A stretch of DNA of 64,000 bases from Gramella sp. AN32 (GCF_023718305.1 NZ_QEYO01000005.1:1-64000); one strand, 5' to 3'; counted from the first letter of the stretch, positions 35,248 through 45,309 are shown. Numbers and translations are program-made. Notes: a model not told the origin generated them from the letters alone.

Positions 35248-36012
35248 TTAAATTGCGCGGTCTTTCAACCAGGCGTGAAGTACCTCATTAAATTCTTCAG
35301 GATGTTCCATCATAGCGGCATGACCACATTTGTCGATCCAGAATAGATCGGCATCAGGAAGTAGCTCATTAAAATCTTCTGCAACTTCAGGTGGCGTAAC
35401 ATTATCATTTTTACCCCAGATAATACAAGTTGGTGTTTCCATTTTTGGAAGATCCTTCGCCATATTATGTCGTATAGCGCTTTTCGCAATGGCCAGAGTT
35501 TTTACCAGCTTATTGCGGTCGCTTACTGTATGGTACACCTCGTCAACAATTTCCTTTGTGGCTATTGCAGGATCATAAAAAACTGCTTCGGCTTTCTTTT
35601 TGATAAATTCGTAATCACCCCTGCGCGGGTAACTTTCCCCCATCGCATTCTCATAAAGACCGGAGCTACCGGTAATGATCAAAGCACCAATACTTTCAGG
35701 GTACATTTTTGTGGCAAGCAGTGCAATATGTCCTCCCAGCGAATTGCCTAAAAGGATCACGTTTTTGTAATCTTTAAAATCAATGAATTCCTTGATATAT
35801 TTTGCAAAAGTCCCCACACTGGTCTTAAGAAGGGACATCGAGTATAAGGGTAATTCAGGAATAACAACTTTATAACCGTTTCGCGGAAAGTAATCTACAA
35901 CACCATCAAAATTACTAAGGCCACCCATAAGTCCATGAAGAATTACAATTGGGGTTCCTTCGCCTTTTTCTAAGTATGTAAATTTACCCTCTTGCTTTAG
36001 GTGGTCTTTCAT
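35248..36012 (-). CDS. Alpha/beta hydrolase
   Basis: 254 residues, no signal peptide. Oxyanion region ILHGLMGGLSNFD; nucleophile elbow LLGNSLGGHIAL (Ser near 92); acid in CIIWGKNDNVTPPEVA; catalytic His in IDKCGHAAMMEHPEEF. A full Ser-Asp-His triad is present, so an esterase or C-C hydrolase; substrate unknown. In related genomes it commonly sits next to engB and mraZ. First gene of the unit with engB. Confidence 0.9.
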   Translation of the reverse strand: MKDHLKQEGKFTYLEKGEGTPIVILHGLMGGLSNFDGVVDYFPRNGYKVVIPELPLYSMSLLKTSVGTFAKYIKEFIDFKDYKNVILLGNSLGGHIALLATKMYPESIGALIITGSSGLYENAMGESYPRRGDYEFIKKKAEAVFYDPAIATKEIVDEVYHTVSDRNKLVKTLAIAKSAIRHNMAKDLPKMETPTCIIWGKNDNVTPPEVAEDFNELLPDADLFWIDKCGHAAMMEHPEEFNEVLHAWLKDRAI

Positions 36013-36037
36013 TGGTTTCCTTTGCGGTTAGGAATCG

Positions 36038-36045
36038 CAAATATA
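36038..36045 (-). promoter_or_regulatory. -7 element TATATTTG for the hydrolase-engB unit
   Basis: Exact TAnnTTTG on the minus strand (CAAATATA on plus), 26 bases before the ATG. Confidence 0.5.
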
Positions 36046-36120
36046 GCGAATTCGTTACAAGTATAATCATTTTTACCCAATACGAAACCCTTTTATCTAA
36101 AGTGGGAATAATTAATTCAG

Positions 36121-36128
36121 GTGGTAAT
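36121..36128 (+). promoter_or_regulatory. Distal GTGGTAA box upstream of mraZ
   Basis: GTGGTAAT, exactly 120 bases before the first box of the proximal array, so on the same helical face if DNA is taken as about 10 bases per turn. Confidence 0.35.
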
Positions 36129-36240
36129 TTTTTGATTTTTTTGTGCTTTTTCCCACCATTTTTCAAATTCCTGAATCATAAGTAAATAGGGCTATTCTAA
36201 AGGATTTCAAGGATATACAAGACCATAACTTATCAACATT

Positions 36241-36270
36241 GTGGTAAAAAGTGGTAAATTGTGGTAATAT
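36241..36270 (+). promoter_or_regulatory. Triple GTGGTAA box array, candidate MraZ operator
   Basis: Three direct repeats start at 36241, 36251 and 36261: GTGGTAAAAA, GTGGTAAATT, GTGGTAATAT. The period is exactly 10 bases. MraZ in Escherichia coli binds short direct repeats at a 10-base period upstream of its own operon. Here the boxes cover the -33 region of the mraZ promoter, so binding should block transcription. Confidence 0.75.
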
Positions 36271-36276
36271 TTTCGA

Positions 36277-36284
36277 TATATTTG
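36277..36284 (+). promoter_or_regulatory. -7 element TATATTTG for the dcw cluster
   Basis: Exact TAnnTTTG between the box array and the GTG start, giving a leader of roughly 10-15 bases. Confidence 0.55.
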
Positions 36285-36302
36285 ACTTTATTAAGACTTG
36301 AC

Positions 36303-36770
36303 GTGGTAAACCTAATTGGAACATACGAGTGTAAAGTAGACGCAAAAGGCCGTTTGATGGTGCCTGCCGCGCTAAAAAAGCAACTCGCTCCAATGCTGCA
36401 GGAAGGCTTTGTAGTTAAACGATCAGTTTTTCAACCTTGTCTGGAACTTTATCCCATGAGTGAGTGGAATGTTCTGATGAACAAAATGAATGCCCTTAAC
36501 CGATTTAAAAAGAAAAACAACGATTTCATAAGAAGGTTTACGGCCGGTGTGAAAACTGTTGAAGTTGATACGAACGGGAGATTGCTTATACCTAAAGACC
36601 TTACTGCTTTTGCTGATATTAATAAAGAAATCGTGCTTTCTTCAGCCATTAACATTGTAGAGATCTGGGATAAGGATAAGTATGAAAATACCCTGGAAGC
36701 CTCATCTGATGATTTTGCAGATTTAGCTGAAGAAGTGATGGGTAACGAAGAGATGGATGGAATATCATAA
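36303..36770 (+). CDS. mraZ: Transcriptional regulator MraZ
   Basis: 155 residues from the GTG at 36303. This start gives the family N-terminus VVNLIGTYECKVDAKGRLMV; a GTG at 36261 in frame would start inside the third repeat box. Two AbrB-like halves each carry the D-x-K/N-G-R motif (KVDAKGRLMVPAALK and EVDTNGRLLIPKDL). MraZ is the first gene of the dcw cluster in most bacteria and represses it by binding repeats in its promoter. The start codon itself lies in a GTGGTAAAC box. The stop overlaps rsmH by 14 bases. Confidence 0.95.
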   Translation: MVNLIGTYECKVDAKGRLMVPAALKKQLAPMLQEGFVVKRSVFQPCLELYPMSEWNVLMNKMNALNRFKKKNNDFIRRFTAGVKTVEVDTNGRLLIPKDLTAFADINKEIVLSSAINIVEIWDKDKYENTLEASSDDFADLAEEVMGNEEMDGIS

Positions 36771-37653
36771 CCCGGTCCTGCTACGCGAATCTGTTGATGG
36801 TTTAGACATAAAACCCAACGGAATTTATGTAGATGTGACCTTTGGGGGAGGAGGCCATTCTAAAGAAATATTAAAAAGGCTTGGTGAAAAAGGAAAGCTT
36901 TTCGCTTTCGACCAGGATAAGGACGCTCTTGAAAATACGGTGAAAGATCCAAGGTTTACTTTGATCAACGAGAATTTCAAATTTCTGAAAAGATTTTTAA
37001 GGTTCTATGGAGTAAAGAAGGTTGATGGGATTTTAGGTGATTTTGGGGTTTCCTCCCATCAGTTCAATGAAGCTGAAAGAGGATTTTCCACAAGGTTCGA
37101 TGCGAAGCTGGATATGAGAATGAACCAATCGAATGCCTTAAGCGCTTATGAAGTCATCAACCATTATGAAGAAGATAAATTAAAGCAGTTGTTCTATGAA
37201 TTCGCTGATTTGAAAAATGCGCCGAAACTTTCCAGGACTATTGTTTCTGAAAGAAAAAATGGAGCGATCGAAACGAGCGAACAATTAAATGAGCTTTTGA
37301 AGCCTTTGCTTTTTAAAGGAAAAGAAAATAAGATCCTGGCACAAATATATCAGGCGATTCGAATAGAGGTGAATCAGGAAATCCAGGTTTTAAAGGATTT
37401 CCTAATGCAAACAGAAGAGGTGTTGAAGGTAGATGGGAGATTAAGTCTTATTTCTTACCATTCTCTGGAAGACAGGTTGGTGAAAAGGTACATACGAAGT
37501 GGGTTATTTGAAGGAGAACCGGTAAAAGATATGTATGGAAACATACAGGTCCCATTTAAAAAGGTGAGCCAGCTTATTGTTCCGTCGAAAGAAGAAATTA
37601 AAGAGAATAATCGCGCGAGAAGCGCAAAACTAAGAATAGCTCAAAAGCTCTAA
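36757..37653 (+). CDS. rsmH: 16S rRNA m4C1402 methyltransferase RsmH
   Basis: 298 residues; SAM-dependent N4-methylation of C1402 in the decoding centre. N-terminal EYHNPVLLRESVDGL, SAM site DVTFGGGGHSKEIL near 25-38, GILGDFGVSSHQFNEAERGFS near 90-110, DMRMNQ, and the C-terminal LSLISYHSLEDRLVKRY. Overlaps mraZ by 14 bases, so translation is likely coupled. Formerly mraW. Confidence 0.97.
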   Translation: MEYHNPVLLRESVDGLDIKPNGIYVDVTFGGGGHSKEILKRLGEKGKLFAFDQDKDALENTVKDPRFTLINENFKFLKRFLRFYGVKKVDGILGDFGVSSHQFNEAERGFSTRFDAKLDMRMNQSNALSAYEVINHYEEDKLKQLFYEFADLKNAPKLSRTIVSERKNGAIETSEQLNELLKPLLFKGKENKILAQIYQAIRIEVNQEIQVLKDFLMQTEEVLKVDGRLSLISYHSLEDRLVKRYIRSGLFEGEPVKDMYGNIQVPFKKVSQLIVPSKEEIKENNRARSAKLRIAQKL

Positions 37654-37659
37654 ACTTTT

Positions 37660-37977
37660 ATGAAAAAAGGTTTTTATAACATATTAAAGGCAAATTTTTT
37701 AGTAAACAATGATGCGGTAAAAAACTGGCGCTTTATTGTTTTCTGTACTGTTTTGGCGATTGTAATGATCGCAAGTTCGCATAGCGCAGAAAGAAAAGTA
37801 CATCAAATTGCAAAACTGAATAATGAAGTGAGGGAATTACGAAGTGAATTTGTGGAAAGACGTTCAGATCTAATGAAAATAAAGATGGAATCATCTATCA
37901 CCAGGCAAATGGCTTCTAAAGGAATTGCTCCTTCAGAGACTCCTCCTAATAAAATAAGAGTAATAATTAAAGAATAA
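37660..37977 (+). CDS. ftsL: Cell division protein FtsL-like
   Basis: 105 residues: a cytoplasmic N-terminus, one membrane helix at about 26-42 (RFIVFCTVLAIVMIASS) and a periplasmic coiled coil (KVHQIAKLNNEVRELRSEFVE...LMKIKMES). Topology and place between rsmH and ftsI identify the divisome protein FtsL, which works with FtsB and FtsQ to activate septal wall synthesis. Sequence similarity in this family is always weak; the assignment rests on context and topology. Confidence 0.85.
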   Translation: MKKGFYNILKANFLVNNDAVKNWRFIVFCTVLAIVMIASSHSAERKVHQIAKLNNEVRELRSEFVERRSDLMKIKMESSITRQMASKGIAPSETPPNKIRVIIKE

Positions 37978-37983
37978 CCAACG

Positions 37984-39975
37984 ATGGCTACAACCGAAAA
38001 AAGCATTCTGAATCGTATGTATTTCGTAGCTGGCTGTCTCTTTATTTTTGCGATAGCAGTTGGTTTTAAGCTACTTAACATCCAGTTCGTTCATGGTGAC
38101 TACTACAAAGAATTAGCTGAAGAAAGCACCTTTAAACATTTTAATATTCCGGCAAACCGTGGAAACCTTTATGATTCCAACGGAAATCTTTTAGCTACTT
38201 CAGTGCCAAAATATGATATTCGTTTTGACGCAGTGACCGTAAGCGATAAGGATTTCGAAAAGCAAATTGGTCCCCTTTCCCAAAGTTTATCCAAAATGCT
38301 GGGAAATACTTCAGGTTATTATTCCCAGAAATTGCGAAGTGCGCGTGTCAACCGCCAGCGTTATGTTTTGATTGCCAGAAATTTGGGCTATTCAGAATAT
38401 ATGAAAATTAAAGATTTTCCCATGTTTAACCTGGGAACCTATCGAGGCGGAATGATTACCGAGCAAAGTACGGTGAGGGAACATCCGCTAGGGAAAATGG
38501 GTGAAAGAACGGTAGGTTACGAAAGAAGGGATGAAAATGGATATTATACCCGGGTAGGCCTGGAAGGCGCTTTTAGCCATTATTTACAGGGAACTGATGG
38601 CAGAAGGCTAAAACAGAAGATCGCCAAAGGCCAATGGAAACCTATTAGCGATAATAATGAAATGGAGCCTAAAGATGGCTATGATGTAATTTCTACCATA
38701 GATGTGAATATTCAGGATATCGCACATCACTCGTTACTAAGACAACTTCAGAAATTTGAAGCGGAGCATGGGACGGTAGTGGTGATGGAAACTGAAACGG
38801 GTGAGATCAAAGCCATGTCTAATCTTGGCAGGTCTGAGGATGGAACTTACTTCGAAAAAAGGAATTATGCGGTGTATGAATCCCATGAACCGGGCTCTAC
38901 ATTTAAACTAATGGCCATGGTCGCTGCTTTGGAAGACAAAGTAATAGATACGAGTCAGATTATAGATACCGAAAATGGAGTGGTGAAATTTTATGGAAGA
39001 TCGGTACGGGATTCCCATTATGGAGGATACGGTAAAATTTCAGCAGCTAAAGCTTTTGAGCTTTCTTCTAATACAGCATTTACAAAAATGATTACTGAAG
39101 GTTACAAAAACAATCCTTCAAAATTTGTAGACAGATTATATAGTATGGGACTTAACCATAAACTTGGTCTTGAAATAAAGGGTGAGGGCTCCCCCCGAAT
39201 TCCTCATCCTCAAGACAAGACCTGGAATGGATTAAGCTTGCCCTGGATGGCATTTGGTTATGGTGTTTCTATAACGCCCTTGCAAACGCTAACTTTTTAC
39301 AATGCTATTGCGAATGATGGAGAAATGGTAAAACCTCGGTTTATACGGGAAGTTAGGGATCGGGATAAGCAAATTGTAAAAATGGATAAAGAGGTAATGA
39401 ATCCTGCAATTTGTTCTGTAGAAACAGCGAAAAAAGTTCGCAAAATGATGGAAAATACGGTGTTGCGTGGAACGGCCGCGAATATTTATACTGAAAATTT
39501 TTCAATGGCTGGTAAAACTGGAACCTGCCAGACGGAATACTGGATAGAACCCGGAAGGTATATCGCGTCTTTTGCCGGATATTTTCCTGCTGAGAAGCCC
39601 AAGTATTCCTGTATTGTAGTCATTCACAAACCGAATAAGAGAAAGGGATATTACGGAAATATTGTGGCTGCCCCGGTTTTTAAAGATATCGCCAGAAAAA
39701 TCTATACCGATACTCCGGTGATGGATGAACTGGAATCCCTGGATGTAAAAGATGAGGTGGTAGAAGACAGTTTTGAAAAATATTACACCAAGATCGAGAA
39801 TGAAAAATTACAAATGCCAGATGTTATGGGTATGCCGGCGATGGATGCCATAAGTCTCCTTGAGAATCTTGGATTGAAAGTAAAGGTTCAGGGTAAAGGA
39901 AAAGTAAAGCGCCAGTCGATCGCGGTGGGACAGAATATTAAAAATGATCAGGAAATAAATCTGGAATTAAGTTGA
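37984..39975 (+). CDS. ftsI: Septal peptidoglycan transpeptidase FtsI (PBP3) with PASTA domain
   Basis: 663 residues. One membrane helix near 15-35; the dimerisation domain with RGNLYDSNGNLLATSVPKY near 59; and the transpeptidase domain with the active-site Ser in HEPGSTFKLM, the SSN motif in ELSSNTAF and KTGT in MAGKTGTCQTEYW. A C-terminal PASTA domain (MPDVMGMPAMDAISLLENLG...) ends the protein, as in many Bacteroidota and Gram-positive FtsI proteins. Six bases after ftsL; overlaps murE by 4 bases (TTGA). Confidence 0.96.
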   Translation: MATTEKSILNRMYFVAGCLFIFAIAVGFKLLNIQFVHGDYYKELAEESTFKHFNIPANRGNLYDSNGNLLATSVPKYDIRFDAVTVSDKDFEKQIGPLSQSLSKMLGNTSGYYSQKLRSARVNRQRYVLIARNLGYSEYMKIKDFPMFNLGTYRGGMITEQSTVREHPLGKMGERTVGYERRDENGYYTRVGLEGAFSHYLQGTDGRRLKQKIAKGQWKPISDNNEMEPKDGYDVISTIDVNIQDIAHHSLLRQLQKFEAEHGTVVVMETETGEIKAMSNLGRSEDGTYFEKRNYAVYESHEPGSTFKLMAMVAALEDKVIDTSQIIDTENGVVKFYGRSVRDSHYGGYGKISAAKAFELSSNTAFTKMITEGYKNNPSKFVDRLYSMGLNHKLGLEIKGEGSPRIPHPQDKTWNGLSLPWMAFGYGVSITPLQTLTFYNAIANDGEMVKPRFIREVRDRDKQIVKMDKEVMNPAICSVETAKKVRKMMENTVLRGTAANIYTENFSMAGKTGTCQTEYWIEPGRYIASFAGYFPAEKPKYSCIVVIHKPNKRKGYYGNIVAAPVFKDIARKIYTDTPVMDELESLDVKDEVVEDSFEKYYTKIENEKLQMPDVMGMPAMDAISLLENLGLKVKVQGKGKVKRQSIAVGQNIKNDQEINLELS

Positions 39976-41438
39976 AGATTTTAAAAGACATATTATACAG
40001 GGTCAATATCAAGGCAATTGCCGGGAATACCGGAATAGCTGTTGGTGACCTGCATTTTGATTCCAGAAAAGTTCAGCTAAATGATGTTTTTATTGCCATT
40101 CGGGGAAGCCTTTCTGATGGGCATGATTTTATTAAAAAAGCGGTAGATCAGGGAGCACTGGCAGTGATTTGTGAGGAAATGCCAGAGCATAAGGTAAATG
40201 GGATCACCTATGTTGAGGTTGAAGATTCCAAGAGAGCTTTGGCTTATATGGCTTCCAATTATTACGAGAATCCTTCGGAGAAATTGAAACTGGTTGGGGT
40301 TACGGGTACCAATGGGAAAACCACGATCGCCACGCTATTATTTCAGCTTTTTACCAATGCGGGTTATAAAGTTGGTTTGCTTTCCACCGTTAAAGTGATG
40401 GTTGGGGATAAAGAATATTCAGCCATAAGAACCACACCAGATTCAATCACGATCAATTCCTATTTAAATGAAATGAATGATGCCGGGGTGGAATTTTGCT
40501 TTATGGAAGTGAGTTCCCACGGAATCGATCAACATAGAACCACCGCTTTAAAATTTGAAGGCGGAATTTTCACCAATCTTAGTCATGATCATTTAGATTA
40601 TCACAAGGATTTCGCGGAATATCGGGATGTGAAAAAGCGCTTTTTCGATGAACTTCCCGCTTCAGCCTTTGCTATTGTAAATACTGATGATAAAAATGGA
40701 TCGGTGATGATCCAGAATACAAAAGCAAAAACCTTCTCCTACGCGTTAAAATCTTATGCCGATTATAAGGCACAGATCCTGGAAAATCAATTTACCGGAT
40801 TGCTCCTGAAGATCAATGACCATGAATTATGGACGAAGCTTATTGGGCATTTCAATGCCTATAACATTTTGGCAATTTATGCCACGGCAGAACAATTAGG
40901 TTTAAAATCACTGGAAATCCTTCAGCTTATTTCTGAATTGAATTCGGTAAGCGGAAGGTTTCAATATGTGGTTTCAGAAAAGGAAAAGATCACGGCGATC
41001 GTAGATTATGCACATACTCCCGATGCATTAAAAAACGTATTGGAAACGATCAATAGCATCCGTACAAAAAATGAAGAGTTGATCACGGTTGTGGGTTGCG
41101 GTGGAGATCGTGACCGCACAAAAAGGCCGAAAATGGGTCATATTGCTTCGGCATTAAGCACTAAAGTGATTTTCACCAGTGATAATCCCAGGACAGAGAA
41201 TCCTGAAACTATCATCGAAGAAATTGAAAAAGGCGTAGAGCCACAAAATTTCAAGAAGACCATGTCGATTACCAATAGAAAACAGGCCATTAAAACAGCC
41301 TGTCAGCTGGCAGAAAATAAAGACATCATTTTAATCGCGGGAAAAGGGCACGAAACCTATCAGGAAGTGAAGGGGGAGCGTTTCGATTTTGATGACCTTA
41401 AAATAGTAAACGAAACTTTAAAACAATTGGGTAAATAA
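39972..41438 (+). CDS. murE: UDP-MurNAc-L-Ala-D-Glu:meso-DAP ligase MurE
   Basis: 488 residues, starting with TTG that overlaps the ftsI stop (TTGA). Mur ligase domains in order: N-terminal [21 protein letters not shown] site [13 protein letters not shown] near 110-122; ESSHG-type segment [29 protein letters not shown]; and the C-terminal domain with [16 protein letters not shown]. The substrate motif is DNPR ([11 protein letters not shown]), which selects meso-diaminopimelate over lysine; the wall is therefore DAP-type, as expected for Bacteroidota. Confidence 0.97.
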   Translation: MKILKDILYRVNIKAIAGNTGIAVGDLHFDSRKVQLNDVFIAIRGSLSDGHDFIKKAVDQGALAVICEEMPEHKVNGITYVEVEDSKRALAYMASNYYENPSEKLKLVGVTGTNGKTTIATLLFQLFTNAGYKVGLLSTVKVMVGDKEYSAIRTTPDSITINSYLNEMNDAGVEFCFMEVSSHGIDQHRTTALKFEGGIFTNLSHDHLDYHKDFAEYRDVKKRFFDELPASAFAIVNTDDKNGSVMIQNTKAKTFSYALKSYADYKAQILENQFTGLLLKINDHELWTKLIGHFNAYNILAIYATAEQLGLKSLEILQLISELNSVSGRFQYVVSEKEKITAIVDYAHTPDALKNVLETINSIRTKNEELITVVGCGGDRDRTKRPKMGHIASALSTKVIFTSDNPRTENPETIIEEIEKGVEPQNFKKTMSITNRKQAIKTACQLAENKDIILIAGKGHETYQEVKGERFDFDDLKIVNETLKQLGK

Positions 41439-42670
41439 TGCTGTACTATCTATTCAAATATTTAGAAGAAGAGTACGACCTTCCCGGGGCGCAGTTGTTT
41501 GGGTTCCTAACTTTTCGGTCGGCGATGGCAATTATCCTTTCGCTGGCTATTTCTACAATTTACGGAAAAAGGATTATTAATTATCTGCGTGCCAAACAAA
41601 TTGGTGAAAGCGTTCGTGATCTTGGCTTAAAAGGCCAGGCTGAAAAAGCCGGGACACCAACCATGGGAGGTATAATTATCATTATCTCCACCTTAATCCC
41701 GGTCTTGCTGCTTGCCAGGTTGGATAATATTTATGTAATCCTTTTGATCATTACTACTTTGTGGATGGGCACCATTGGTTTTATTGATGATTATATTAAA
41801 ACCTTTAAAAAAGACAAGGAAGGATTAAAGGGAATTTTTAAAGTAATCGGTCAGCTTGGACTTGGTCTCATTGTAGGTTCTACCATGTATTTCCATCCGC
41901 AGATCACCACGAAAGAAGTAGTAACAAAGACCAATCCTACGGAAAATGTGATCGCCCGGGCAGAAGTTATTGATATGGGTCCTGAAATTAAGGATACCAG
42001 TACCACGATTCCTTTTGTAAAAAATAACGAATTCGATTATGCCACGCTAATAAGCTGGATCAACCCGGCATTGATTAACTATGCCTGGCTCATCTTTATC
42101 CCCATTGTGATTTTTATTGTGACCGCCGTTTCGAATGGTGCGAACCTTACTGATGGGATCGATGGACTGGCCGCGGGGACTTCAGCAATAATTGTATTAA
42201 CTCTGGGCATTTTCGCCTGGGTTTCCGGTAACATTATTTTCTCAGATTATCTGAATATTATGTACATCCCACGTTCCGGGGAAATGACTATTTATATCAC
42301 TGCTTTTGCCGGGGCTTTGGTTGGGTTTTTATGGTACAACACCTATCCCGCCCAGGTTTTTATGGGAGATACGGGAAGTTTGACCATTGGGGGGATCATC
42401 GCGGTGCTCGCTATTGCGACCCGTAAAGAGTTACTTATTCCATTGCTCTGCGGAATTTTTGTGGTAGAAAATCTATCAGTAATCATGCAGGTAAGCTGGT
42501 TTAAGATCACCAAAAGAAAATATGGGGAAGGAAGAAGGATTTTTCTCATGTCACCCTTACATCATCATTATCAGAAGTTGGGACAGCATGAGAGTAAGAT
42601 CGTTGTGCGGTTCTGGATTATTGGGATTTTCCTAGCGATCCTTACGATTGTGACCCTTAAGGTGAGATAG
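41438..42670 (+). CDS. mraY: Phospho-MurNAc-pentapeptide transferase MraY
   Basis: 410 residues, about ten membrane helices; makes lipid I on undecaprenyl phosphate. Motifs: [14 protein letters not shown] near 69-82, GFIDDYIKT (the catalytic Asp pair), [28 protein letters not shown], and the C-terminal [13 protein letters not shown] with the HHH motif. The insertion of about 60 residues between helices around 150-210 is usual in Bacteroidota MraY. The ATG overlaps the murE stop (TAATG). Confidence 0.97.
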   Translation: MLYYLFKYLEEEYDLPGAQLFGFLTFRSAMAIILSLAISTIYGKRIINYLRAKQIGESVRDLGLKGQAEKAGTPTMGGIIIIISTLIPVLLLARLDNIYVILLIITTLWMGTIGFIDDYIKTFKKDKEGLKGIFKVIGQLGLGLIVGSTMYFHPQITTKEVVTKTNPTENVIARAEVIDMGPEIKDTSTTIPFVKNNEFDYATLISWINPALINYAWLIFIPIVIFIVTAVSNGANLTDGIDGLAAGTSAIIVLTLGIFAWVSGNIIFSDYLNIMYIPRSGEMTIYITAFAGALVGFLWYNTYPAQVFMGDTGSLTIGGIIAVLAIATRKELLIPLLCGIFVVENLSVIMQVSWFKITKRKYGEGRRIFLMSPLHHHYQKLGQHESKIVVRFWIIGIFLAILTIVTLKVR

Positions 42671-42673
42671 AAG

Positions 42674-44008
42674 ATGAAGAAGCTGGTCATTCTTGGTGGT
42701 GGTGAAAGCGGAATTGGAACCGCAATTCTGGCGAAAAAAGAAGGATATGAAATTTTCCTTTCAGATAAGGGAAGAATCAAAGATAAATACAAGGAAGTTC
42801 TTAGAAATATTGAGATAGACTGGGAAGATGAACAGCATACAGAGTCCAGAATTTTCGAGGCCGATGTGGTAATGAAAAGTCCGGGAATTCCAGATAATAC
42901 ACCATTGGTAAAAGCCATCGTGGAAAAAGGGATTCCGGTGATTTCTGAAATTGAATTCGCTTCAGCATTTTCTAAAACTCCTGTAATTGGAATTACGGGT
43001 AGCAACGGAAAAACTACGGTAACCAACTGGATTCAGCATGTTTTGCAAGAAGGAGGGATCAACTCCGGAATGGGTGGAAATGTTGGAAACAGCTACGCGA
43101 AAATGCTTGCTGAAGAAGAGCATGACTGGTATGTGTTGGAATTGAGCAGTTTTCAGCTGGATGGAATAAAAAATTTCAGGCCAAAAATTGCCATTTTAAC
43201 CAACATCACTCCAGATCATTTGGATCGATATGATTACAAGCTGGAAAATTATGTTGCTTCTAAATTCAGAATTATCGAAAATCAGGGTGAAGATGATTTT
43301 TTCATCTATGATGCCGATGATGAAAATATTCAGAAGTGGTTGAAAGGTCATAAAGTCAAATCTCAAAAATTACCTTTTTCACTGGTCAAAACCTTTGAAA
43401 ATGGAGCTTATATAGAAAACGAAAATATTGTTGTAAAAATTAATAACACCACATTCACTATGCCAACACAAGACCTTGCCTTACAGGGTAAACACAACAC
43501 CAAGAATGCCATGGCGGCCGCTACGGTTTCCCAATTGCTTCGCATTAGAAAGCAAACGATTAGGGAAAGTATGGCCAATTTTCAAGGGGTGGAACACCGC
43601 CTTGAAAAAGTATTAAAGATCAATAATGTGCTTTATATCAATGATTCTAAGGCCACGAATGTAAATGCCACTTTTTATGCTTTGGAAAGTATGGAAAGTG
43701 AAACCGTGTGGATCGTTGGGGGTGTGGATAAAGGCAATGTTTATGACGATTTGCTGCCCCTGGTCAATGAGAAAGTAAAGGCCATTATTTGCCTTGGGGT
43801 AGATAATGCCAAGATCATCAATGCTTTTGGTAATTGTGTGGAAATGATGGTGGAAACAAATTCTATGAACGAGGCGATCCAGGTCGCTTATCGTTTAGCG
43901 GAAAAAGGGGATACCGTGTTGCTTTCTCCTGCTTGCGCGAGTTTCGACCTTTTTGAAAACTATGAAGACCGGGGCAGACAATTTAAAAATGCAGTTAGAA
44001 ATTTATAA
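42674..44008 (+). CDS. murD: UDP-MurNAc-L-alanine:D-glutamate ligase MurD
   Basis: 444 residues. N-terminal UDP-binding KLVILGGGESGIGTAILAKK; ATP site ITGSNGKTTVTNW near 107-119; LELSSFQLDG; ITPDHLDRYDY; the linker NTKNAMAAATVSQLL; and the C-terminal domain with VWIVGGVDKGNVYDDL and SPACASFDLFENYEDRGRQF. Three bases separate it from mraY. A REP-like palindrome occupies the spacer before ftsW, the widest gap in the cluster. Confidence 0.97.
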   Translation: MKKLVILGGGESGIGTAILAKKEGYEIFLSDKGRIKDKYKEVLRNIEIDWEDEQHTESRIFEADVVMKSPGIPDNTPLVKAIVEKGIPVISEIEFASAFSKTPVIGITGSNGKTTVTNWIQHVLQEGGINSGMGGNVGNSYAKMLAEEEHDWYVLELSSFQLDGIKNFRPKIAILTNITPDHLDRYDYKLENYVASKFRIIENQGEDDFFIYDADDENIQKWLKGHKVKSQKLPFSLVKTFENGAYIENENIVVKINNTTFTMPTQDLALQGKHNTKNAMAAATVSQLLRIRKQTIRESMANFQGVEHRLEKVLKINNVLYINDSKATNVNATFYALESMESETVWIVGGVDKGNVYDDLLPLVNEKVKAIICLGVDNAKIINAFGNCVEMMVETNSMNEAIQVAYRLAEKGDTVLLSPACASFDLFENYEDRGRQFKNAVRNL

Positions 44009-44018
44009 AATATGGCAT

Positions 44019-44050
44019 GTGTCATCCTGAACTTGTTTCAGGATCTGTAG
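44019..44050 (+). repeat. REP-like palindrome between murD and ftsW
   Basis: GTCATCCTGAACTTGTTTCA followed by GGATCT. The arms ATCCTGAA and TTCAGGAT pair around CTTGT. Same family as the copies at 16971, 17097 and 17144. Confidence 0.75.
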
Positions 44051-44106
44051 ATAAAGAAACTTAAAATTATAGAAATTCAGTTTGAAGAGTAAAGAAAAAG
44101 AATAGA

Positions 44107-45309
44107 ATGAGCAATTTATTTTCAAATCTTAAAGGGGACAAAGTGATCTGGGCGATAGCCGGTTTGTTGGCAATTTTTTCATTTTTGCCGGTTTACAGCG
44201 CCAGTAGCAACCTTGCCTATCTTCATGGAGATGGAAGTACTTCCGGATTTTTGATCGTTCATTTCTTTCACCTGGTTTTGGGATTTTGTATCCTGTTTGC
44301 GGTGCATAAAATCCCCTATCGTTATTTCCGCGGAATTTCAATGCTTCTTTTACCGTTGGTCATCATATTATTGATTTTTACCATTTTCCAGGGGACTACT
44401 ATCGATGGCGCGAACGCCAGCCGATGGATTCGTATTCCCGTAATAAACGTCTCCTTTCAAACTTCAACTTTTGCCGGGGTGGTGTTAATGGTGTACGTAG
44501 CAAAATATTTATCCAGAATTCAGGAGAAGACCGTCACCTTTAAAGAAACATTGTTACCCTTGTGGTTACCGGTCGGGATCGTGTTAGCGCTTATTTTGCC
44601 CGCCAACTTTTCAACTACGGCTATATTATTTACCATGACCTTAATCCTCCTGTTTTTAGGAGGTTACCCCATAAAATATCTCGCCTTAATCGTAGGTGCA
44701 GGATTTATATTTTTAAGCATCTTCATTCTTACCGCTAAAGCTTTTCCGGGCATTATGCCAAATCGCGTAGATACCTGGACCAGCCGAATTGAGACTTTTT
44801 TTGATGACGAAGAAGGCGCAGAACAATATCAGGTGGAAAAGGCAAAAATAGCCATCGCCCAGGGCGGAATCACCGGAACCGGAATTGGGAAAAGCGTGCA
44901 AAGAAACTTTTTGCCACAATCCTCATCAGATTTTATTTATGCCATTATTGTGGAAGAAATGGGTTTGATTGGCGCTTTTGGAGTCATGCTGGCCTATTTA
45001 TTTTTGCTCTTCAGGATTGTGATCGTGGCGACAAAAGCCAACAGTGTTTTTGGGAAATTACTGGTCATGGGTGTTGGCCTTCCGGTCATTTTTCAGGCTT
45101 TGATCAATATGGCGGTAGCCGTGGAATTATTTCCGGTAACGGGACAAACCTTGCCCTTAGTGAGTAGCGGGGGAACTTCCATCTGGATGACCTGCATTGC
45201 TTTGGGAATGATTTTAAGCGTAAGTGCTCGAAGGGAAGAAATAAAGGAATCAGAAAATTTACCTATGGAAGAGCAAAATCCATTGGATATTTTAAGTGAA
45301 GCATTATAA
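44107..45309 (+). CDS. ftsW: Lipid II polymerase FtsW (SEDS family)
   Basis: 400 residues, ten hydrophobic helices. SEDS marks: GANASRWIRIP near 100, QSSSDFIYAIIVEEMGLIGA near 280, and the C-terminal PVTGQTLPLVSSGGTS near 345. The septal glycan polymerase that works with FtsI. The conserved catalytic Asp region near the large loop is present in AFPGIMPNRVDTWTSRIETF. Abuts murG with no spacer. Confidence 0.96.
   Translation: MSNLFSNLKGDKVIWAIAGLLAIFSFLPVYSASSNLAYLHGDGSTSGFLIVHFFHLVLGFCILFAVHKIPYRYFRGISMLLLPLVIILLIFTIFQGTTIDGANASRWIRIPVINVSFQTSTFAGVVLMVYVAKYLSRIQEKTVTFKETLLPLWLPVGIVLALILPANFSTTAILFTMTLILLFLGGYPIKYLALIVGAGFIFLSIFILTAKAFPGIMPNRVDTWTSRIETFFDDEEGAEQYQVEKAKIAIAQGGITGTGIGKSVQRNFLPQSSSDFIYAIIVEEMGLIGAFGVMLAYLFLLFRIVIVATKANSVFGKLLVMGVGLPVIFQALINMAVAVELFPVTGQTLPLVSSGGTSIWMTCIALGMILSVSARREEIKESENLPMEEQNPLDILSEAL

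Noticed and set aside
36261..36302. In-frame GTG start for mraZ at 36261
   Set aside because: It lies inside the third repeat box, upstream of the promoter -7 element, and would add 14 residues not seen in MraZ proteins.
36163..36393. Minus-strand open frame of 76 codons across the mraZ promoter
   Set aside because: It is antisense to the promoter boxes and the mraZ start, with no coding signature.
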